Below, in pieces: positions 1 through 13,597 of a stretch of 64,000 bases of DNA (positions are counted from its first letter, which is position 1; each line of letters begins with the position of its first letter). Position numbers and translations under genes: made by a program. This DNA comes from Moringa oleifera (taxonomy: Eukaryota; Streptophyta; Magnoliopsida; Brassicales; Moringaceae), in contig JAJFZO010000695.1 of NCBI GenBank assembly GCA_021397835.1, forward strand, positions 930,001 to 994,000, in the 5' to 3' direction. The notes below the pieces were generated by a model. The model was not told where the DNA came from, did no database searches, and saw only the letters and a program-made list of their open reading frames with translations.

Positions 1-67
1 AAACCATTTGGTTAATTTATTAGTAAACAATAAAACCTCCAAAACTGTCACAATAGCTACACCTTAC

Positions 68-3000
68 CAGCTTCGTTGCAGCAATTGACAACCGCTGCCT
101 TTCTTTCTTCTCACGTCGGCACTCTCCACACCAACTTGAGAAATCCTTTTGAAATTTCTTCAGCTCTCGGAAAATTGAACTGAGAAGATAGTAGTCAAAG
201 CATAAGAAACTTGAACTAGCATAAAAAAAAGTGACTCATAACTGCGAGTCCAACAAACCACATGACCAACAGAAATTTTATCATATTTTTCTGCTAAGAA
301 CAGAAAGGTTATCATATTAAGACCCGTAAATATTGTTATCTTTTGATAAGAAACACTAGAAAATATTACCCTTCCCTGTACAATCATACATAGGAAAGAT
401 CTAATGATCTACACAAACAACGCACATCAGGAATCATACTTCTGATCGTCTCATAGGAGGGGGGCATTATGACAAATGATACCTTCTGCACCACAAAAGT
501 AAGTTAACACGATGCCCAGATACAGTGGCTCTAGCTCCATGTCGGTGGCGCCCACGATGAAGAACTGCATGCCCTGGCACATGTGAATAATCTAAAATTT
601 CCTATTAAAATACCACAAAAGAAACCCATCAAAAACAAGCCCTTTGTAACATGAGCAGAGAATATAAATCAAAGTAACAAATTATAGTCCATCCTTCTTA
701 TGATAAAATATACCAAATTTCCTCCTCGCATTTATTCATAAAGCTCAAAGTGAAATTTATGTGAAACGGGCTCTTGAAGGGATGAGAAAAGAGGCTCAAA
801 AGGAGGTTAAGTCTCAATCATCCCAGCTCCATCAATAAATCAGGGAGGCATGTTCTTTCACAAGACATCAAGAAGGAAGACCTCAAAAGTCTTGAAAAGA
901 ATAAAAAGGCTGCAGACTACCCTTATACACAATTGAGCTACTGAAATTTCCAACAATCCTCAAAACTGAGCATAAGTTGGGCAAATATATAAACCAAAGA
1001 TACAACAAACAACAAACTAATCAAACTAAAAATTTCATGTTGAAAATTAATACATACCTCAGGCTGAGTCTCTGTGTTAACATGTTTATCACACCGGACA
1101 CCTCGAAAGAACAGCTGCCCACCCGAAAATTGCTTACCCAGACAAACATTCAAGGTGACTTCTGAATCATCCACATGAAATCCTACAAGCAAAGAGCGGG
1201 TGAGATTTCATAATAGCTTATGAAGCTCTAGCGATCATAGTGTTTTTTTTTTAACAGAAACAAGTATCATAGTTATATATCTAAAGACTTACTATAAATG
1301 GCACCAATAGAGTGTCTCCTATATACATGTATAGTGATCTATCACAAGGTAAGGATTTCCATAACGTCTACAATATCCCCCCATCTACAAAATAACCCCT
1401 TGAAACCCAAGTTTAAGAAAATGGATTCATCTTTATCTAAGTTTCACTAGAGGAGTTTTTACCACTTCAAAAGCTCTTTTGTTCCTCTCACCGCACACCA
1501 ACCAAAATATGATTAGAAGAACCATGACCATAATCCTTTTCTGGCGTTTTGGAACTTGAAGACCATCCCATGCTCTCAATTCTGCAGCCATTGATACAGA
1601 GACCAGCCAACTTGATCCCAAGACATTTAGAACAGTCCCAAATTTGACGGCCCAACTGCACCAAATAAAGAAGTGGCTAACAGATTCTTCACACTCCTTA
1701 CAGGAGAAACATTTGTTGACCAACCCATTTCCCCTCTTCTGAAGATTGTTCATAGTTAAGGCTTACCCATGCTAAAAATGCCACTTTGGGCAGAAACAGT
1801 CTTCCATATCAGCTTCCACAGTAACCACTGTACATCCACCTGCTGCATGGACTCAAAAAAGAGATTTAACAAGGAACTGTTCTGTATTATCCCCCCTCCA
1901 ATAAGCTAAGTCTTCTTATCTGGTTCTTACATACACAAGTAGATCCATTCATAAAATTAACCAAATAGCCCCATTTCCTAATCCAGTGCACCTCGCCTGA
2001 GATCCACTAACTAAGGGACACTACTCGCTTGTATTGTCACATTGTCACTCACAATGCTTCCTTGTCCCCACATTTAACATCCTCCCAAAATTAATAGAAC
2101 AATCCCTTTCCGCTTTAAATCTCGCCCAAAGTCTAATATCTAGCCTCAACTACCTTTTTCCAAAGGCTATTCCTTTTCCCCATAAACTTCCATAACTATT
2201 TTCCAAAAAGAGCTTAAAGGAAAAGAGGGGAATGATCCCAAGTCCTCCTTTATTCACCATGTGGACCAACCCCCATCTAAACAAAAGATATTTAAACTCA
2301 TTCCCCAAACTAACGTACAAGGACATAAAGTAAACTAACAAACTAGATAGTGTACTCTTTATCAATGTTAGTCTTTCCTCTTTTAAAAGATCCAACCTCT
2401 TCCGACCCGCAAGTTTCTTATCAAACCCCTCCATCATTAAATTTCATATCGCTTTGTCTTTATATTTAGCATCCAAAGGCAACCCAAGATACTGCACCAA
2501 TAGAGTCCCCCGCTTATATCTTAACACCCTAGCTAAATATGTATCATCTACACCCTCTCAATAGGAAAAAAAACTCATTCCTACACAAATTAACTTTTAG
2601 ACCCAAAACTGCCTCAAGGCAAAGAAGTATAATCCTCAAATTCACTACCTAGCCTCCTTACTTTAAAGCCAATGATAAGATTACTCTCCACTATCCTACT
2701 CAACGTCCTACCCAAAGCCTCCACCACCAATATAAAAATGAGATGAGTTAACGGTCACCTTGTCGAAGGCCTCTGGACGATTTGAAGAACCTAGTTGGCC
2801 CTCTATTCACCAGGACAAATGAAGTTATCGTAGAAATACACCTCCTAACCTATTAACACCACTAGTCTCCACAATCAACCACCTTAATCACAAACACTGC
2901 AAAATCCCACGCTACATTGTACACTTTTCCCATTTCAAGTTTGCTTGTCACTCCTTTTCCCCCACTCTTGAGCTGACCATCCACTACTCGTTTGCTTTCA

Positions 3001-6000
3001 CAACAATGTCTAAAATCAGTCTTTTTCTCACAAAGGTGTTCTAACTAGGGCTCACCAACGTCCCCACCACAACTTTGAGTCTCACTACCAAAACTAGCCA
3101 TGAGCCTGTACATACATCCCACAAGATTAATCCTATTAAAACCTTTGATGTTATGAGCTCCACACTTTTTAGGAATAAGAACCACAAGAGTACAATTCAA
3201 AGATATCACAAACTCCCCACATGAATGGAACTCTTGAAAGTTGGCCACAATCTCCTCCTTCATGACCTCACATTGCCTTTCAAGACAAATTATAGTAAAC
3301 CCATAAGGAGCAAGGGTCTTATCCCTATCACACTCCATCAATGCTAGACGGACCTAGTCCTTTTGAAATGGTCAATACTATCGAAACCGAATCCATCAAG
3401 CGTAGCCCCTATCCACAAGTCTTATTGTATAGTTAACATTTTTTTTTTCAATCAGGATTATACAATTAATAGTAGAACCTATTAACTTTTTCCTTAAGAT
3501 CTGTAGGTACGTTTATTTCTTCCCTTTCTATTTCTATGACCCTAATGAAATTATATCTCTTGTCCACATTAGCCTAACGATAAAAGAACCTAGTGTTTCG
3601 TCCCCGCTCTTTCAACTACAAGGCCCTTGACTTCTGTCTCCAAGATGTCTCCTCCAATCTGAGTATAGTAGCCAATTCCTTATTGACCACCAATTGTTTG
3701 TTTGCTAACTCCTCTAAATTCTCACCATTCATTACCTTTTCACCAAATGCCGCTAATGGCCTCCATAAACAGTTTTGTTGGTGCACACATCCCCAACCTA
3801 CTCTTTATTCCATTCCTTCAATATTTCAAGTATTTAACTTGTATGCCATAACACAAATAGCATGTCCACTCACACTGTAATCCTCCCACCAACTTTTTAC
3901 CAATTGCCCAAATCCCTCCACTTGTAACCATACATTCACAAACTGAGAGGGGGTACAACCCTAATAGATTCCATCCATTTCTTATACTATGGGATTATGA
4001 TTTAACGTGGATCAAGACAACAATCTTTGGCATACATTGGGAAACAACATGAGAAAATAATCAATTTTCTCAAAAGAGATAGATTATCACGAAGGTTATA
4101 CCAAGCGTAGCTCCCCTTATCAAAGGGAGTTATCCCAAAGCTCAAGCTCCATTACTACATCATGGAACTCTCACATGCTTGATACATCATTGTTCCATCG
4201 TGAGCTTCCATTACCATATCAAAGTCCCCTTACAACCAATGCAATGCCTTGTCTTCTTCTACACTCTCGTAACTCCACCACAACTTTTAGTGATTTCCCA
4301 ATTCCTGCACATACACCCCTATGAATACCCAATCTATGTCTTTCACCTTCATTCTAAATTAACAAGACATTAAGATCATCCCAACCAAACACTCCATACA
4401 ACCGCCCATCCTCCCATTCCACATCAATAGTACTCTAGAACTCCCCTACATTAATCCCATAAACTCTTCAACAAACCCCACTTATGTTCTCTATTTTGGT
4501 CTATCAAATGCAAATACCACATCCAACTTTCTTCTTGCCAACTTATGTTTAATTATTAGCCTTTTTTCAACATAATTCACCTGTCTCACATTTTATGACA
4601 TTATTTTAAGTATCATAACTATCTTTTGCCCCCTCCTCTTCTATCCCAACATTTAATCTCTCCCCATCCTTTTTCGTTCCTATCGTATTTTATAGTGAAA
4701 GCTAGCCTCTTCACCTCCCTATTAACATCACTATATCTTCTCTTCAAGCATACTCGCTACTAGCCCTTAGAGCTTGCTCACCTATCCTTTTTTTCTCAAT
4801 CTCATTACTATTTAAAAGGCTCGTCTTCAAAACCATCAAAAGAAATGCTAATTACTTTGAATACCTTATTCATATTCCTCAACACCTTGCTTGAAACTGC
4901 TTGTTGCCAAACATCTTCCTCTGTCCCATCAAGAACCCTAATCTAATCGACACCACTGACTGTTGCATCCTTGGCTACACTGTCTTGTTCAACTTCTGAG
5001 ACAATTGCAACTCATTGACTACCTTATTACATTTATCATCCATTATTCACTGTACTCTAATTTGCAAACCCTGCTCAACCTCTAACCCGACTACCATTGT
5101 ACTATGTGGGATGTTGTAGTACCCCGGTTGATTAACGATTGCCTTTAATATTTTACCTTGCAACCCTTACTCTGCTATAAATAAGTTATATTCATAATTT
5201 GGCTAGTTACTTTGGCCTTGCTTATAATTTTCTGCATGTTTCTAAGACAAGAAATTCCGTAGAGATTATGATACCATGTGTCTAGCCAATTCTTGCATCG
5301 CATCTCTTCACCCCTTTATTAACTCATTGTCCTAACCCCCTTGCCCTAAATCCACCATAGATCCCTGAAGGAAGGACTTGAAAGCGCAAAGATTTGTTTA
5401 GCAATAGACAATACATCTTCTGTTCTCTACTTCCACCATAATTACCTTCCTTTTATCACACTTACATAAGTTAAAAAGCTTATAGGTCTCCCTCTCTTTG
5501 AAACATCACCACTGTCTCCACCAAACTAAGCCCAATTTGATGGTAATTGCTGATGAGGAATCAAGCTCTTTTTCACACCTCCCTCTTCTAAGGATATTCC
5601 CCCCTCGACTCACACCTCCCCATTCTCCAAAATCATCACCCTTTGGAATTCCTCCTCGATGGTCCCTGTGTTCATAACTACCCTTCTCAAAATTGGAAGA
5701 AGGGTAAGGCTTCATAAACAACATATTAAGTTACAAGATCTCAACACTAGGCTCAAGCATGCACGCATGAGTGTGTCAACTTCAACAAATCGATCTCCTC
5801 TATGGTCGTGAAAGACTATCTCCTCATCGATAATGGACTTAGCCAAAGCAAGATCACAAGCAAGTCAAAAAGACCTGAATCTCTCTCTCCCTCTCGACTC
5901 ACGTAAACCCACGACCCCATGTTTTGGATCTAGTAAGATCCACAAATTTTGATCTTAACTCGTAACTCATCCCTGTAAGACCTTTATTTTAATCAATGAA

Positions 6001-9000
6001 GCCCATAGTCATTGGCACCTACAAGGCCTTGTTGACCCAATTGTAAAGCCCCATCCACCATTTTATTTGTAAAGATTTTACAGCACCTAATTTGCAATCC
6101 TAGATCAAAGACTTCAAACTCGAGCCTAAATTTTGACCCAACATGAGATGAACTCATCTTCCTTCCCCGACACCCCCAACATGACCCATCTTTTGACAAC
6201 TCGGGTTTGGTATTACCTGTTTCTCTTAATAGCGCATTCTTCCAACTTTTCATCCACCTACTCCCCACAAATTTAATTGCATGTTACCCTTCTTCATGGA
6301 TATGGTGATTAAAAAAACAACCACAGTTTGGGCACTCTACATCCACCGCTACAAAACATTCGTCCTCTTCCTCTCCTTTCTCTTTGTTTTGTCTGCAGTT
6401 CAAACTCTTCCAACCCTTTCTAAAAAGCATCGGTCCCCTCTCACCCAAGATTCAAAACCTTTCATCACTCGAACGCATCAACACCTTTTGATACGAGCAC
6501 AACATGATACCTAGCCACATCGTGTTCCACGAGCCTTAAGAAACACCCATGGTTGTCATAACCCACCATTAGAAAAAGTATCCTATCATCACCTCTCTTT
6601 TTCTTAATCTATGGTGTTTCTCCTTCCTCAAACATGAGACTGACCAATGATTTATCCAATCACTCCACTCTTCCATATAAAAATGAAGAGCCTCAACCCT
6701 CTTCCATACTCGGTCACTTAGGACTTTTACCCTCTCACTTTTGACAGCAAACTCAAGATCCTTCCCCTCGATTTGTAAACAAAGCAACATCGGAGGCTTT
6801 TTCATAAACACTCTCTCTATTTCTCTAATGTCTCATGTGGACAATTATGCCTATCAATACGAGATTATCCTATTTCCTTTTTTTTTCTCTAGTTATCAGA
6901 GTTGCATGAAAAAAAAAACATACTAGGTACCCAAAAAAGACTTATCAAAGATTCCTAAAGCCAATATTAAACTTAGTTTTCCATTACAAATTCAATGGCA
7001 CCAAAAATTAAATTATCTAGAAATAACGCTTAAAGAATCTCACAAAACCAAATTGTCATGAGAAAATAAATAATCATGAAAAGTGAAAACGATATGACAT
7101 CCCGATCCACTCAAACCACATGGCCTCATTTTTACAATGCAACATAAGTCCTTAGTTTCTAGTACAAAAGAATTAACACAAGATTTCAATTAAATGTAAT
7201 GCCATTTGGATGGTAGAATTTCACTTGTTGGGGGGGGGGGGAGGGGTGGAGTTAAAGTGAAGTGAGCACCTACCTAGCTCAACATCCCTATCCATGCCAT
7301 ATTCGACAACAAAACCATGATGAGAATCCAGTGTAGATCCACCAACTTCAAGAAAGAAAACTGAATAGCATTTAAACCAAACCACAAGAATCAGCCTTAA
7401 TGATGACCATGATTGTACTAATTATATTATACTTTGTCATCACAAAACTTGGTAGAAAAATATTACCTCTCGATATAGGTTTTATAAAGTCATCCATCAA
7501 CTTGTCTAGCATGGTTTCCAGTCCAAAATCATCAAGCACGACACCAAATTTGTTCATTGTGTTTGGTCGCATGATTCTTAATCTTGTTTCATGGACCCAT
7601 CTTTCAAAGTTTTCTACCTAAGCAATCATATCCCATAAGGACACATAAAAGAATAAGAGAAAAAATATGAGGAAAGAGACCAAACCTCAGACAATAATAA
7701 TTCGCAAAAATGTGGCTGAAACATTTCAAATGTAAACACTCCTGGTGTGGGTTCAGCCATTATACTCCTAAAACCCTCCTCTGTATTCTCATTGATAGCT
7801 TTAAGAAATGAGGGGACAAAGAAGTTTGCAGCATGCACAGTATACAATTCCCTGTGCAGACGCTGGAGAAGAAAGAGAACAATTCAAAAGAAAAACAAGT
7901 ATGAATCTCACAAGGAAAATTAGTATAAATAAGCTATTCAAAGACAAAGGAGAGTTTAAGCACTTTACATGAGTCAACATTTCATCTCACCTTTCTACAT
8001 TCTATAGTCAAATTTTGAGTAATGATGCATTGAACTTCTTTACATTCTCATTATGAGAAATCTTAAGGGTCCTACTACTCACTACCCAAAACCATGTGAC
8101 TCCAAAACGTAATACTAATTTAAACATTGTCACCTACTTCTGATAATAGAATCTAACCATCAAATTTAGTGCTTAACATACCTGATAATGTGATATGATC
8201 TTCTGTCTGTAGTCTTTATGCCTGTGAATCTGTTAAAACAAGTAAAAAAGTTAATAATTACAGCTTTACCAAATAAAAGAAATTATGCAAGAGAAAACAG
8301 AAAAGTAGGACAACTAACCATAAGACATCAAAAACAGAATACAAGACGCATAAGCCAAGGAAATTTAACCAAGAGAACTTAAATTGAGGTGAAAAAAGTT
8401 GGCACCACTCATAATCCCTCTGTCAGTCACGTGACATCACCAAGGGGGTGCCTCCCATGTACAAATGTAAAAGTCTATCTAAAGACTACGAGTTCAATGA
8501 ACTCTTCTAATTCCTCCTCATTTACAAAATCAACCCCCATCACCCATATTTTTAGTATCCTAATTCATCTATCGTTAAACTAAAAAAAGGGAATTTCCTT
8601 CCCCTCAAAGGCTTTCCGATTCCTTTCACTCCATACTAACCCAAACCAAGCAGGTACTATACAATGACCACTATTCATATCCCTAATTTAAGAATACTGT
8701 GGAACTGATTTAGTGAACCCCTTCTTATTGCCCTTTTTTCTTTTTCCTTTTTTCTTGTCTTGGCCATCACCATATGGGTCAACTATTCAAACAATGAAGT
8801 TGAAAGGAATTCAATTCTTCAAGTCTGTTAACAGTTACGACAGGGATGTCAGTCCTCATATTAATACTGCAACAAGAAGCCACAAAAAACCAACTCTACA
8901 ATCTAAGCCTATTTGCTGACTGCAACTCATTAATGACCTTCTCATTTCCTCATTTAGTACAATGGCCCATGTTACAAAGTAAATACTAACACTACGACAG

Positions 9001-9756
9001 GTACATTACCCACCCAAAGGTAAGACTTTCATGCATAACTTGACAGACAGGAGCATTATAAACAAGGTCCATCAGACCAAAGAATGTCACAATATTGATA
9101 CTCAGATTTCTGAAAGAGTCACAAAAGAGATGGATCCTTTCCGATAGCTAATGTAGAAGTTGGCCCTCATGCACTCTTCTTTGACATCCTTTTTTTCTCA
9201 CGATTCCTCAGCGACCAAAGGAACTTAAAAAATTGACCCTCCCTTGAGATCCCCATAACAAAAGAAACCAATGAAGAAAGTAAAAGGGGAGCACAAGGGA
9301 GCCAAGTAATATATTCTATCCCCAAAAAGCTGAAATCCATTCGGTCTCCTTTAATTCTCAAACATATCCATCAGATAATTACCTCCAGATATTCATAATC
9401 ACAAACATATACACAAATATGCAATTCTTATGGCCGAAGCTTACACGATTGCGTTCGCCTTCAGGTGAGTAGCGAAGAAGAATGTCCCTCATGTACTGGA
9501 CCTTAGCGTCACGTGCGGTTGAAAGCATGGAATGGGGTAAGTAGCGCTCGAGGGAGCTGAAGAGAAGGGGACTGAACTCCAATTGCAGGTCCTCATAGCT
9601 ATCGGGCTTGTGGTCCGTTTTGGGGTTTAGCCTCAGCCTGTGCGTCGACAACAAAACAACGCCATTTCCATTCCCGTTGGCTGCAATCGCTTGCTGAGAA
9701 GGTTGCAGTTCTGGCTGTGCTTCCTTTCTCCGCTCCATGGAAGCGTCTAGAGACAC
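68..9756 (-). CDS. 2-oxoglutarate/Fe(II)-dependent oxygenase, PKHD type (At1g22950-like), 3' end off window
   Basis: Eight minus-strand exons join in phase with GT/AG borders: 9445-9756, 8182-8229, 7686-7862, 7467-7617, 7274-7360, 1058-1182, 483-601, 68-179 (377 codons). The gene continues past the left edge. The fold is a double-stranded beta-helix oxygenase, which normally uses 2-oxoglutarate, O2 and Fe(II) to hydroxylate a substrate; the substrate of this plant family is unknown to me. Visible active-site residues are the HxD pair in GFHVDDSEV (about H261, D263), the distal His in RGRHRHGA (about H321) and the 2OG-binding Arg in SGHRVNLLLW (about R331). Family blocks include EDLQLEFSPLLFSSLERYLP near residue 55 and MRPNTMNKFG near 192. 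The start chosen is the first Met; a second Met six codons on is also possible. No stop or frameshift was found in the visible exons, so the gene looks functional despite a 6.1-kb fifth intron. Confidence 0.9.
1430..6900 (-). mobile_element. Degenerate L1-type LINE in intron 5 of the oxygenase gene
   Basis: The 6.1-kb intron 1183-7273 is mostly a decayed non-LTR retrotransposon in the same orientation as the host gene. Going 5' to 3' on the minus strand, I see possible first-ORF sequence (about 6811-5993; a stretch LEFAVKSERVKVLSDRVWK resembles LINE leader proteins), then the reverse-transcriptase start near 3341, the RT thumb region near 2437 and a zinc-binding C-terminus near 1753. Many stops and frameshifts are present. 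A T-run at about 1243-1252 could mark the poly(A) end, but I found no convincing target-site duplication, so the borders are approximate. Confidence 0.75.
1433..3341 (-). pseudogene. LINE ORF2 reverse transcriptase and zf-RVT remnant
   Basis: Pieces of one LINE ORF2 are spread over three open stretches. At 3341-3045, APYGFTIICLERQC and SLNCTLVVLIPKK match the RT N-terminus, where plant LINEs have PDGFTIAFFQ and LNATFIVLIPKK. Around 2840-2640 there are RQGD-like and VVEALGR-like fragments of the palm. At 2437-2150, KLAGRKRLDLLKEERLTLIK and STLSSLLVYFMSL match the conserved stretch after the catalytic core. At 1753-1433, CFSCKECEESVSHFFIWC is the Cys/His reverse-transcriptase zinc-binding domain. 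The catalytic FADD box was not found intact. The reading frame changes between pieces, so this cannot encode an enzyme. Confidence 0.8.
7230..7241. repeat. Poly(G) run
   Basis: Twelve consecutive G residues followed by A and GGGG lie just downstream of exon 5 of the oxygenase gene (on its intron side). This is a length-unstable homopolymer with no assigned role. Confidence 0.8.
8380..9360 (-). mobile_element. Possible LINE 3' fragments in intron 1
   Basis: Intron 1 of the oxygenase gene (8230-9444) has no exon that I can see. On the minus strand about 8720-8590 reads roughly VPAWFGLVWSERNRKAFEG, which resembles the W..ERN.RAFE ending of plant LINE ORF2 proteins. A second weak match (FLWSLRNREKKR) is near 9240. 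These are probably short LINE 3' remnants; the rest of the intron is unremarkable. Confidence 0.35.
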
Positions 9757-10127
9757 GGTCCCTCTTCTAGGGAGAGACAGGCGTTGATAAGATCTCTAGA
9801 GAGACAAATGAATAAAGATTCAAGAATTAGAATGCATTTTCTTATCTTTGTCCTAAAGTTTGTAGTTGTGACTGTAAGTCTAGGGTTTTGCAGGGAAAAA
9901 CAAAAAACAAAGAAACAGGAGAAGAAGGCTTGGGTCGCAGATTAGGATTTGAATTCGGGTTATTTTGTTATAATACGAAAGTGGGGCTCACAGAAGAGTG
10001 GGCTCCACCGCTCCAGTCTGGCGTGGCAATGAGTATGCATCATCTGCCGAAGCCTTACACATTCTGAATTATTTTTTAAAATTAATGCTCGTCCAATTAA
10101 GCTTGTCCTGATTATATTAAAAAGTCA
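9757..10127 (-). promoter_or_regulatory. 5' leader and presumed promoter of the oxygenase gene
   Basis: This is the stretch upstream of the oxygenase start codon and before the copia LTR. It is less AT-rich than the sequence beyond it, which suits a 5' UTR and proximal promoter. I see no clear TATA box, and no transcription start can be set from sequence. The copia element starts only about 370 bp upstream of the coding start, so the promoter may be short or include LTR sequence. Confidence 0.4.
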
Positions 10128-10457
10128 TCTCATGAAATCAAAAATAATAATAAAATAAAAAATTAATATTAAATAAAAAATAAAAAAACTTGTAACATGA
10201 TAATAAGAAATAATTGTTTTTATTCATTTATGTTTTTTATTATTGACTTATGATTTTGTATTTTTAACCTATAAACAACTTCATCGACAATGAAAAAATA
10301 CAAATTAATAGTAGTACAATTAGTATATATTAAGAGAGATGAAAGAATATAAAAAAAGAAAAAAGTTATGAAAATTAAAACTTAGTACATAAAGCGGTTT
10401 CTCTTGGGATGGGGGAGATAAATAGATATTTATAAATTAATTATAATATTTGTAATA
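10128..10457 (-). repeat. copia-1 3' LTR (left copy)
   Basis: The sequence from TCATGAAAT to TAATATTTGTAATA aligns along its length with 20892-21244. Shared blocks include TTTTTATTCATTTATG / TTTTTTCATTCATCTATG and GGGGGAGATAAATAGATAT / AAGGGAGATGAATGGATAT. The terminal TG/CA is mutated. A purine tract on the minus strand (GAGAGAGAAT) next to its right border would be the polypurine tract. Confidence 0.75.
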
Positions 10458-10769
10458 TTCTCTCTCGATGTTCATACACAAAGAATATATGTCATTAAAA
10501 TTTTTATTAAAAAGAAAACTTGTATGAAAAAAAAATTAATGAAAGAGTACTTATTCTTATGTAAATACGCATTAATAATTTACCTCATTAAAAACCTTAC
10601 TAGGAAAAAACTCAATAAAAAAACTGTAGTCAAGAAAAAAAGTATAATGCTTATTAATTCTCCTTCATTATTATTTAAGATCCTTATTGACACATACATA
10701 TACCATATTTCAATTTCTCAAACCTTGAAATCAGTAATAGTTTAGTAAATAAGTTTATCAAATTATTAT

Positions 10770-11208
10770 TGAAAGGAATCTATTGCATAATAATGTCACC
10801 GTGCCTTTGAAGATCATGAGTAAAAAAAAACTTTGTCAAAATATATTTTGTTATATCTTTTTTAATTTATCCTCTTTTTAATTGAGCTACACATGCAGCA
10901 TTATCTTCATAAAATGTTATAGGAATGGTGTTGATTTCTGATAAATTACTTATCTTATGGATATATTTAATCATTGATCTTAATCACACAATTCTCGGCT
11001 TGCTTTATGAATTGCAAAAATCCCAGTATGATTTGAAAAAGTAGTTGTAATAGTTGTCTTTGTTGAACATTATGATACAATAGTACCACCACAAGTGAAT
11101 AAATAACTTATTTGAGATCAACCCTTGTATGGATCAGATAAATATCCTGTGTTAGTGTTACTAGTTAATTTTGCCACAGATTTATTTGAATAAAATAATC
11201 TTATATCA
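10770..11208 (-). pseudogene. copia-1 RNase H remnant
   Basis: Minus-strand translation gives the copia RNase H order: GYLSDPYKG, YLFTCGGTIVS, SNHTGIFAIHKASREC, then INTIPITFYEDNAACVAQLK and TKYILTKFFFTHDLQ. YEDNAA carries the family's central Asp. Several stops are present. The protein continues upstream only after the CACTA insertion, from 17523. Confidence 0.8.
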
Positions 11209-11211
11209 ATT

Positions 11212-11690
11212 TACTACAAAAAAACTCAGATTTAGCGATCGATTAATCCGTCACTAAATTGAAACAATTTGTCGCTAAAAATTAATGACAGATAAAATTA
11301 GTAGTTGAAATCATTGTCACTAGCGATTGAATCTTGTATCTGTCGCTAAGTAGCGACAGATTAGAGACCATTAAGGATTTATCTCTAGCTTAGTGATAAA
11401 CGTTAATCTGTCACTAAACTAGTGACAAAAAAGATATTTGTCTAATAAAATATAACGACAGATTCATTTACCGACACATAAGAATCTGTCACTATATTAA
11501 TGATCAATTTATGTCTGTCACTAAGTATAGCGACAGAATTATATCAGTCGCTAAAATAGCTATAGATTCTAGTTTGTCATTATTTTAGTGACAAATTAAT
11601 AACTATCCCTATTTTAGCGACTGAATAGTAATTCGTCGCTAAACTCAAGGGCTTCAATACAAACTAAATATTGACTAATGGATCTGTCGT
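11212..11690. repeat. CACTA-1 left subterminal repeats
   Basis: Many copies of short motifs such as TTTAGCGAC, GTCGCTAAA, AGCGACAGATT and CTGTCACTA occur in both orientations. Similar motifs recur at 17340-17480 in front of the other end. Subterminal motifs of this kind are transposase-binding sites in CACTA elements. Confidence 0.8.
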
Positions 11691-11849
11691 TAATATAGTT
11701 AATTTTTTATAAAAATAAATTTAAATAACTAAATAAAAATAAAATAAACTAAAATTCATAAAACATAATAAATACAAGATTATGTATTATATTGTAAAAT
11801 ACAATATTCAAACAAGAAAATACATTTAATTATTAGACAATGCTGGTGG

Positions 11850-13395
11850 TCTGCTTCCCACAATGAGAGCCTACATCCTGCCGATGCGTTCATTCGTATC
11901 AATATTTCTCTGTAAGCACTCTTACAATTCGATCTCGAAGCGTATGCGATCATGCTCCCTAGCCTTACGCTCCTCCTCTAATCTCTCTTTTAAAGTCTTA
12001 CGCTCCTCTTCTATACGCTCCTCCATAAACTTACGCTCCAACTCTATGCACTCTTCCATAGCCTTCATCTGAGAGCGCATATCTTGTATATCTACGTCAT
12101 CAATACGGCGTCCACTGCTAGAGCTATTGCCTGAATACCATGATAGAGCTTGACTCCCAAGCCCGTACACTCGACACTTTTTCTCTCCACCTACTGCCTC
12201 ATAGTAAAGCTTACTGTAGTCTACCTCAGGCGTATCTGAATATCCCTCCTATGACTGAGAAGCTGTGGCAACCAACTCTTCAAACTGTTCCTATAATAAA
12301 TAAAGCATTTTGTTAACTTATTAACTGAACCGAACAGTGAAAAAAAGATAAAATTAAATTAACTTATTAAATATTAAAAACAATAAACTTACATTTACTT
12401 TCTTGGAACGCTCATCTATGAACTTATCAGGATTAGATTTTTTAGTGTGAGTCCGTTTAAAAAGCTATATTGTAGTAGGCTCACGACCTAACTCTCGTGC
12501 CTGAAAAAAATATATAATAAATAATCATAACATTTTCACTTATATTTCTTTAAAAAATTTATATATCATACATACCAAGCATCGACAATGGTTCTGTAGT
12601 GAACACGACGACACTGTGTCGAGAGGGACCTGACCTAGGTCCACTTGTTTCGTTTCATCGATTATGAGACATAGTTTCACACTTCTGTTTATACTCTGAT
12701 CGGTTCCATTTTATTTGCCATTGCTTCTATATAATATCAAGGATAAATTGAGGCTTATTCCTCACCTTATGATGACATGCATACATCAAATCAGCATATC
12801 GATCTGTAACTCGAACCTCCCATGCAACCTTCACCACGCCATCTAAAGGCTCGTCCTATTCTGCAACAAAAATAAATGTTAATAAGTATGATAAAATGGA
12901 ATAATTTTTTTTGGGTAAATAATTATACATACTTTGAATTCCTCATAATAAAACTCTTTGGTTTTCCGAGAAACCATCTTCCACGTGTACCCATATGGAT
13001 CGACCGTTTCTTGAAAAATTTTATAAATTTTCGCAAAGCATTGATGCGAAGGCTCGATCTTGCCAAATAAGATAATGAATAAATATTAACAAAATTTATA
13101 TATAAAGATAATGATACAAAGTATTAAAAATAATAATTATAAATTCTTACGTGTTATTGTTTACATAAATCGGTTATCTACCTAAACTTTGCATACTTTC
13201 TGAGCTAAACATCCTAGTAGCAGCAAAGCCAGAAGAGGTTGAAACATTCGGAGATAGTGCAACTGTGTCCTCCTTTTCATCCTGGATATGTGAAAGTGAA
13301 GATACAGATCGTGGATCTCTCCCTCCGAGATACTCACCTTTCCTTCCAGAGTCATTTCTCCCTCTAGAGTCACCTCTTCTCCCTCGACCTTTCAT
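11850..13395 (-). pseudogene. CACTA-1 second ORF remnant (Transposase_24 / Ptta-En-Spm type)
   Basis: Fragments in order on the minus strand. At 13395-13174 is a Ser/Gly/Arg-rich start (MKGRGRRGDSRGRNDSG). At about 12860-12560 come VAWEVRVTDRYADLMYACHH, KVRNKPQFILDII and KWNRSEYKQKCETMS, which match the conserved core of the plant En/Spm Transposase_24 family. At 12170-11922 is a highly charged Glu/Arg coiled coil (MEERIEEERKTLKERLEEER), usual at the C-terminus. Stops interrupt the core. In intact elements this protein helps the catalytic subunit bind subterminal repeats; here it cannot be made whole. Confidence 0.75.
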
Positions 13396-13597
13396 CTAAT
13401 CATGTTAATGAACTTGATAAAATTTAGTTTCATAAATTAATAAAAAATTTGAGAAAATCTTTCCTAAAAAGCGAACTCAACCCTCTAAAATACATGATAA
13501 AAAGATAATATAAAAATAACTAGTTCAACGCACATTTCTTATAATAAATTATATAATTAAAATAGTACTTTAAATAATTAAAAAAACAAAAAACAAA

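Noticed and set aside
1241..1280. T-run with flanking ATCATAGT copies as the LINE 3' end and target duplication
   Set aside because: The two ATCATAGT copies flank only the T-run and about 20 bases, not the LINE, and no matching copy was found near 6.9 kb.
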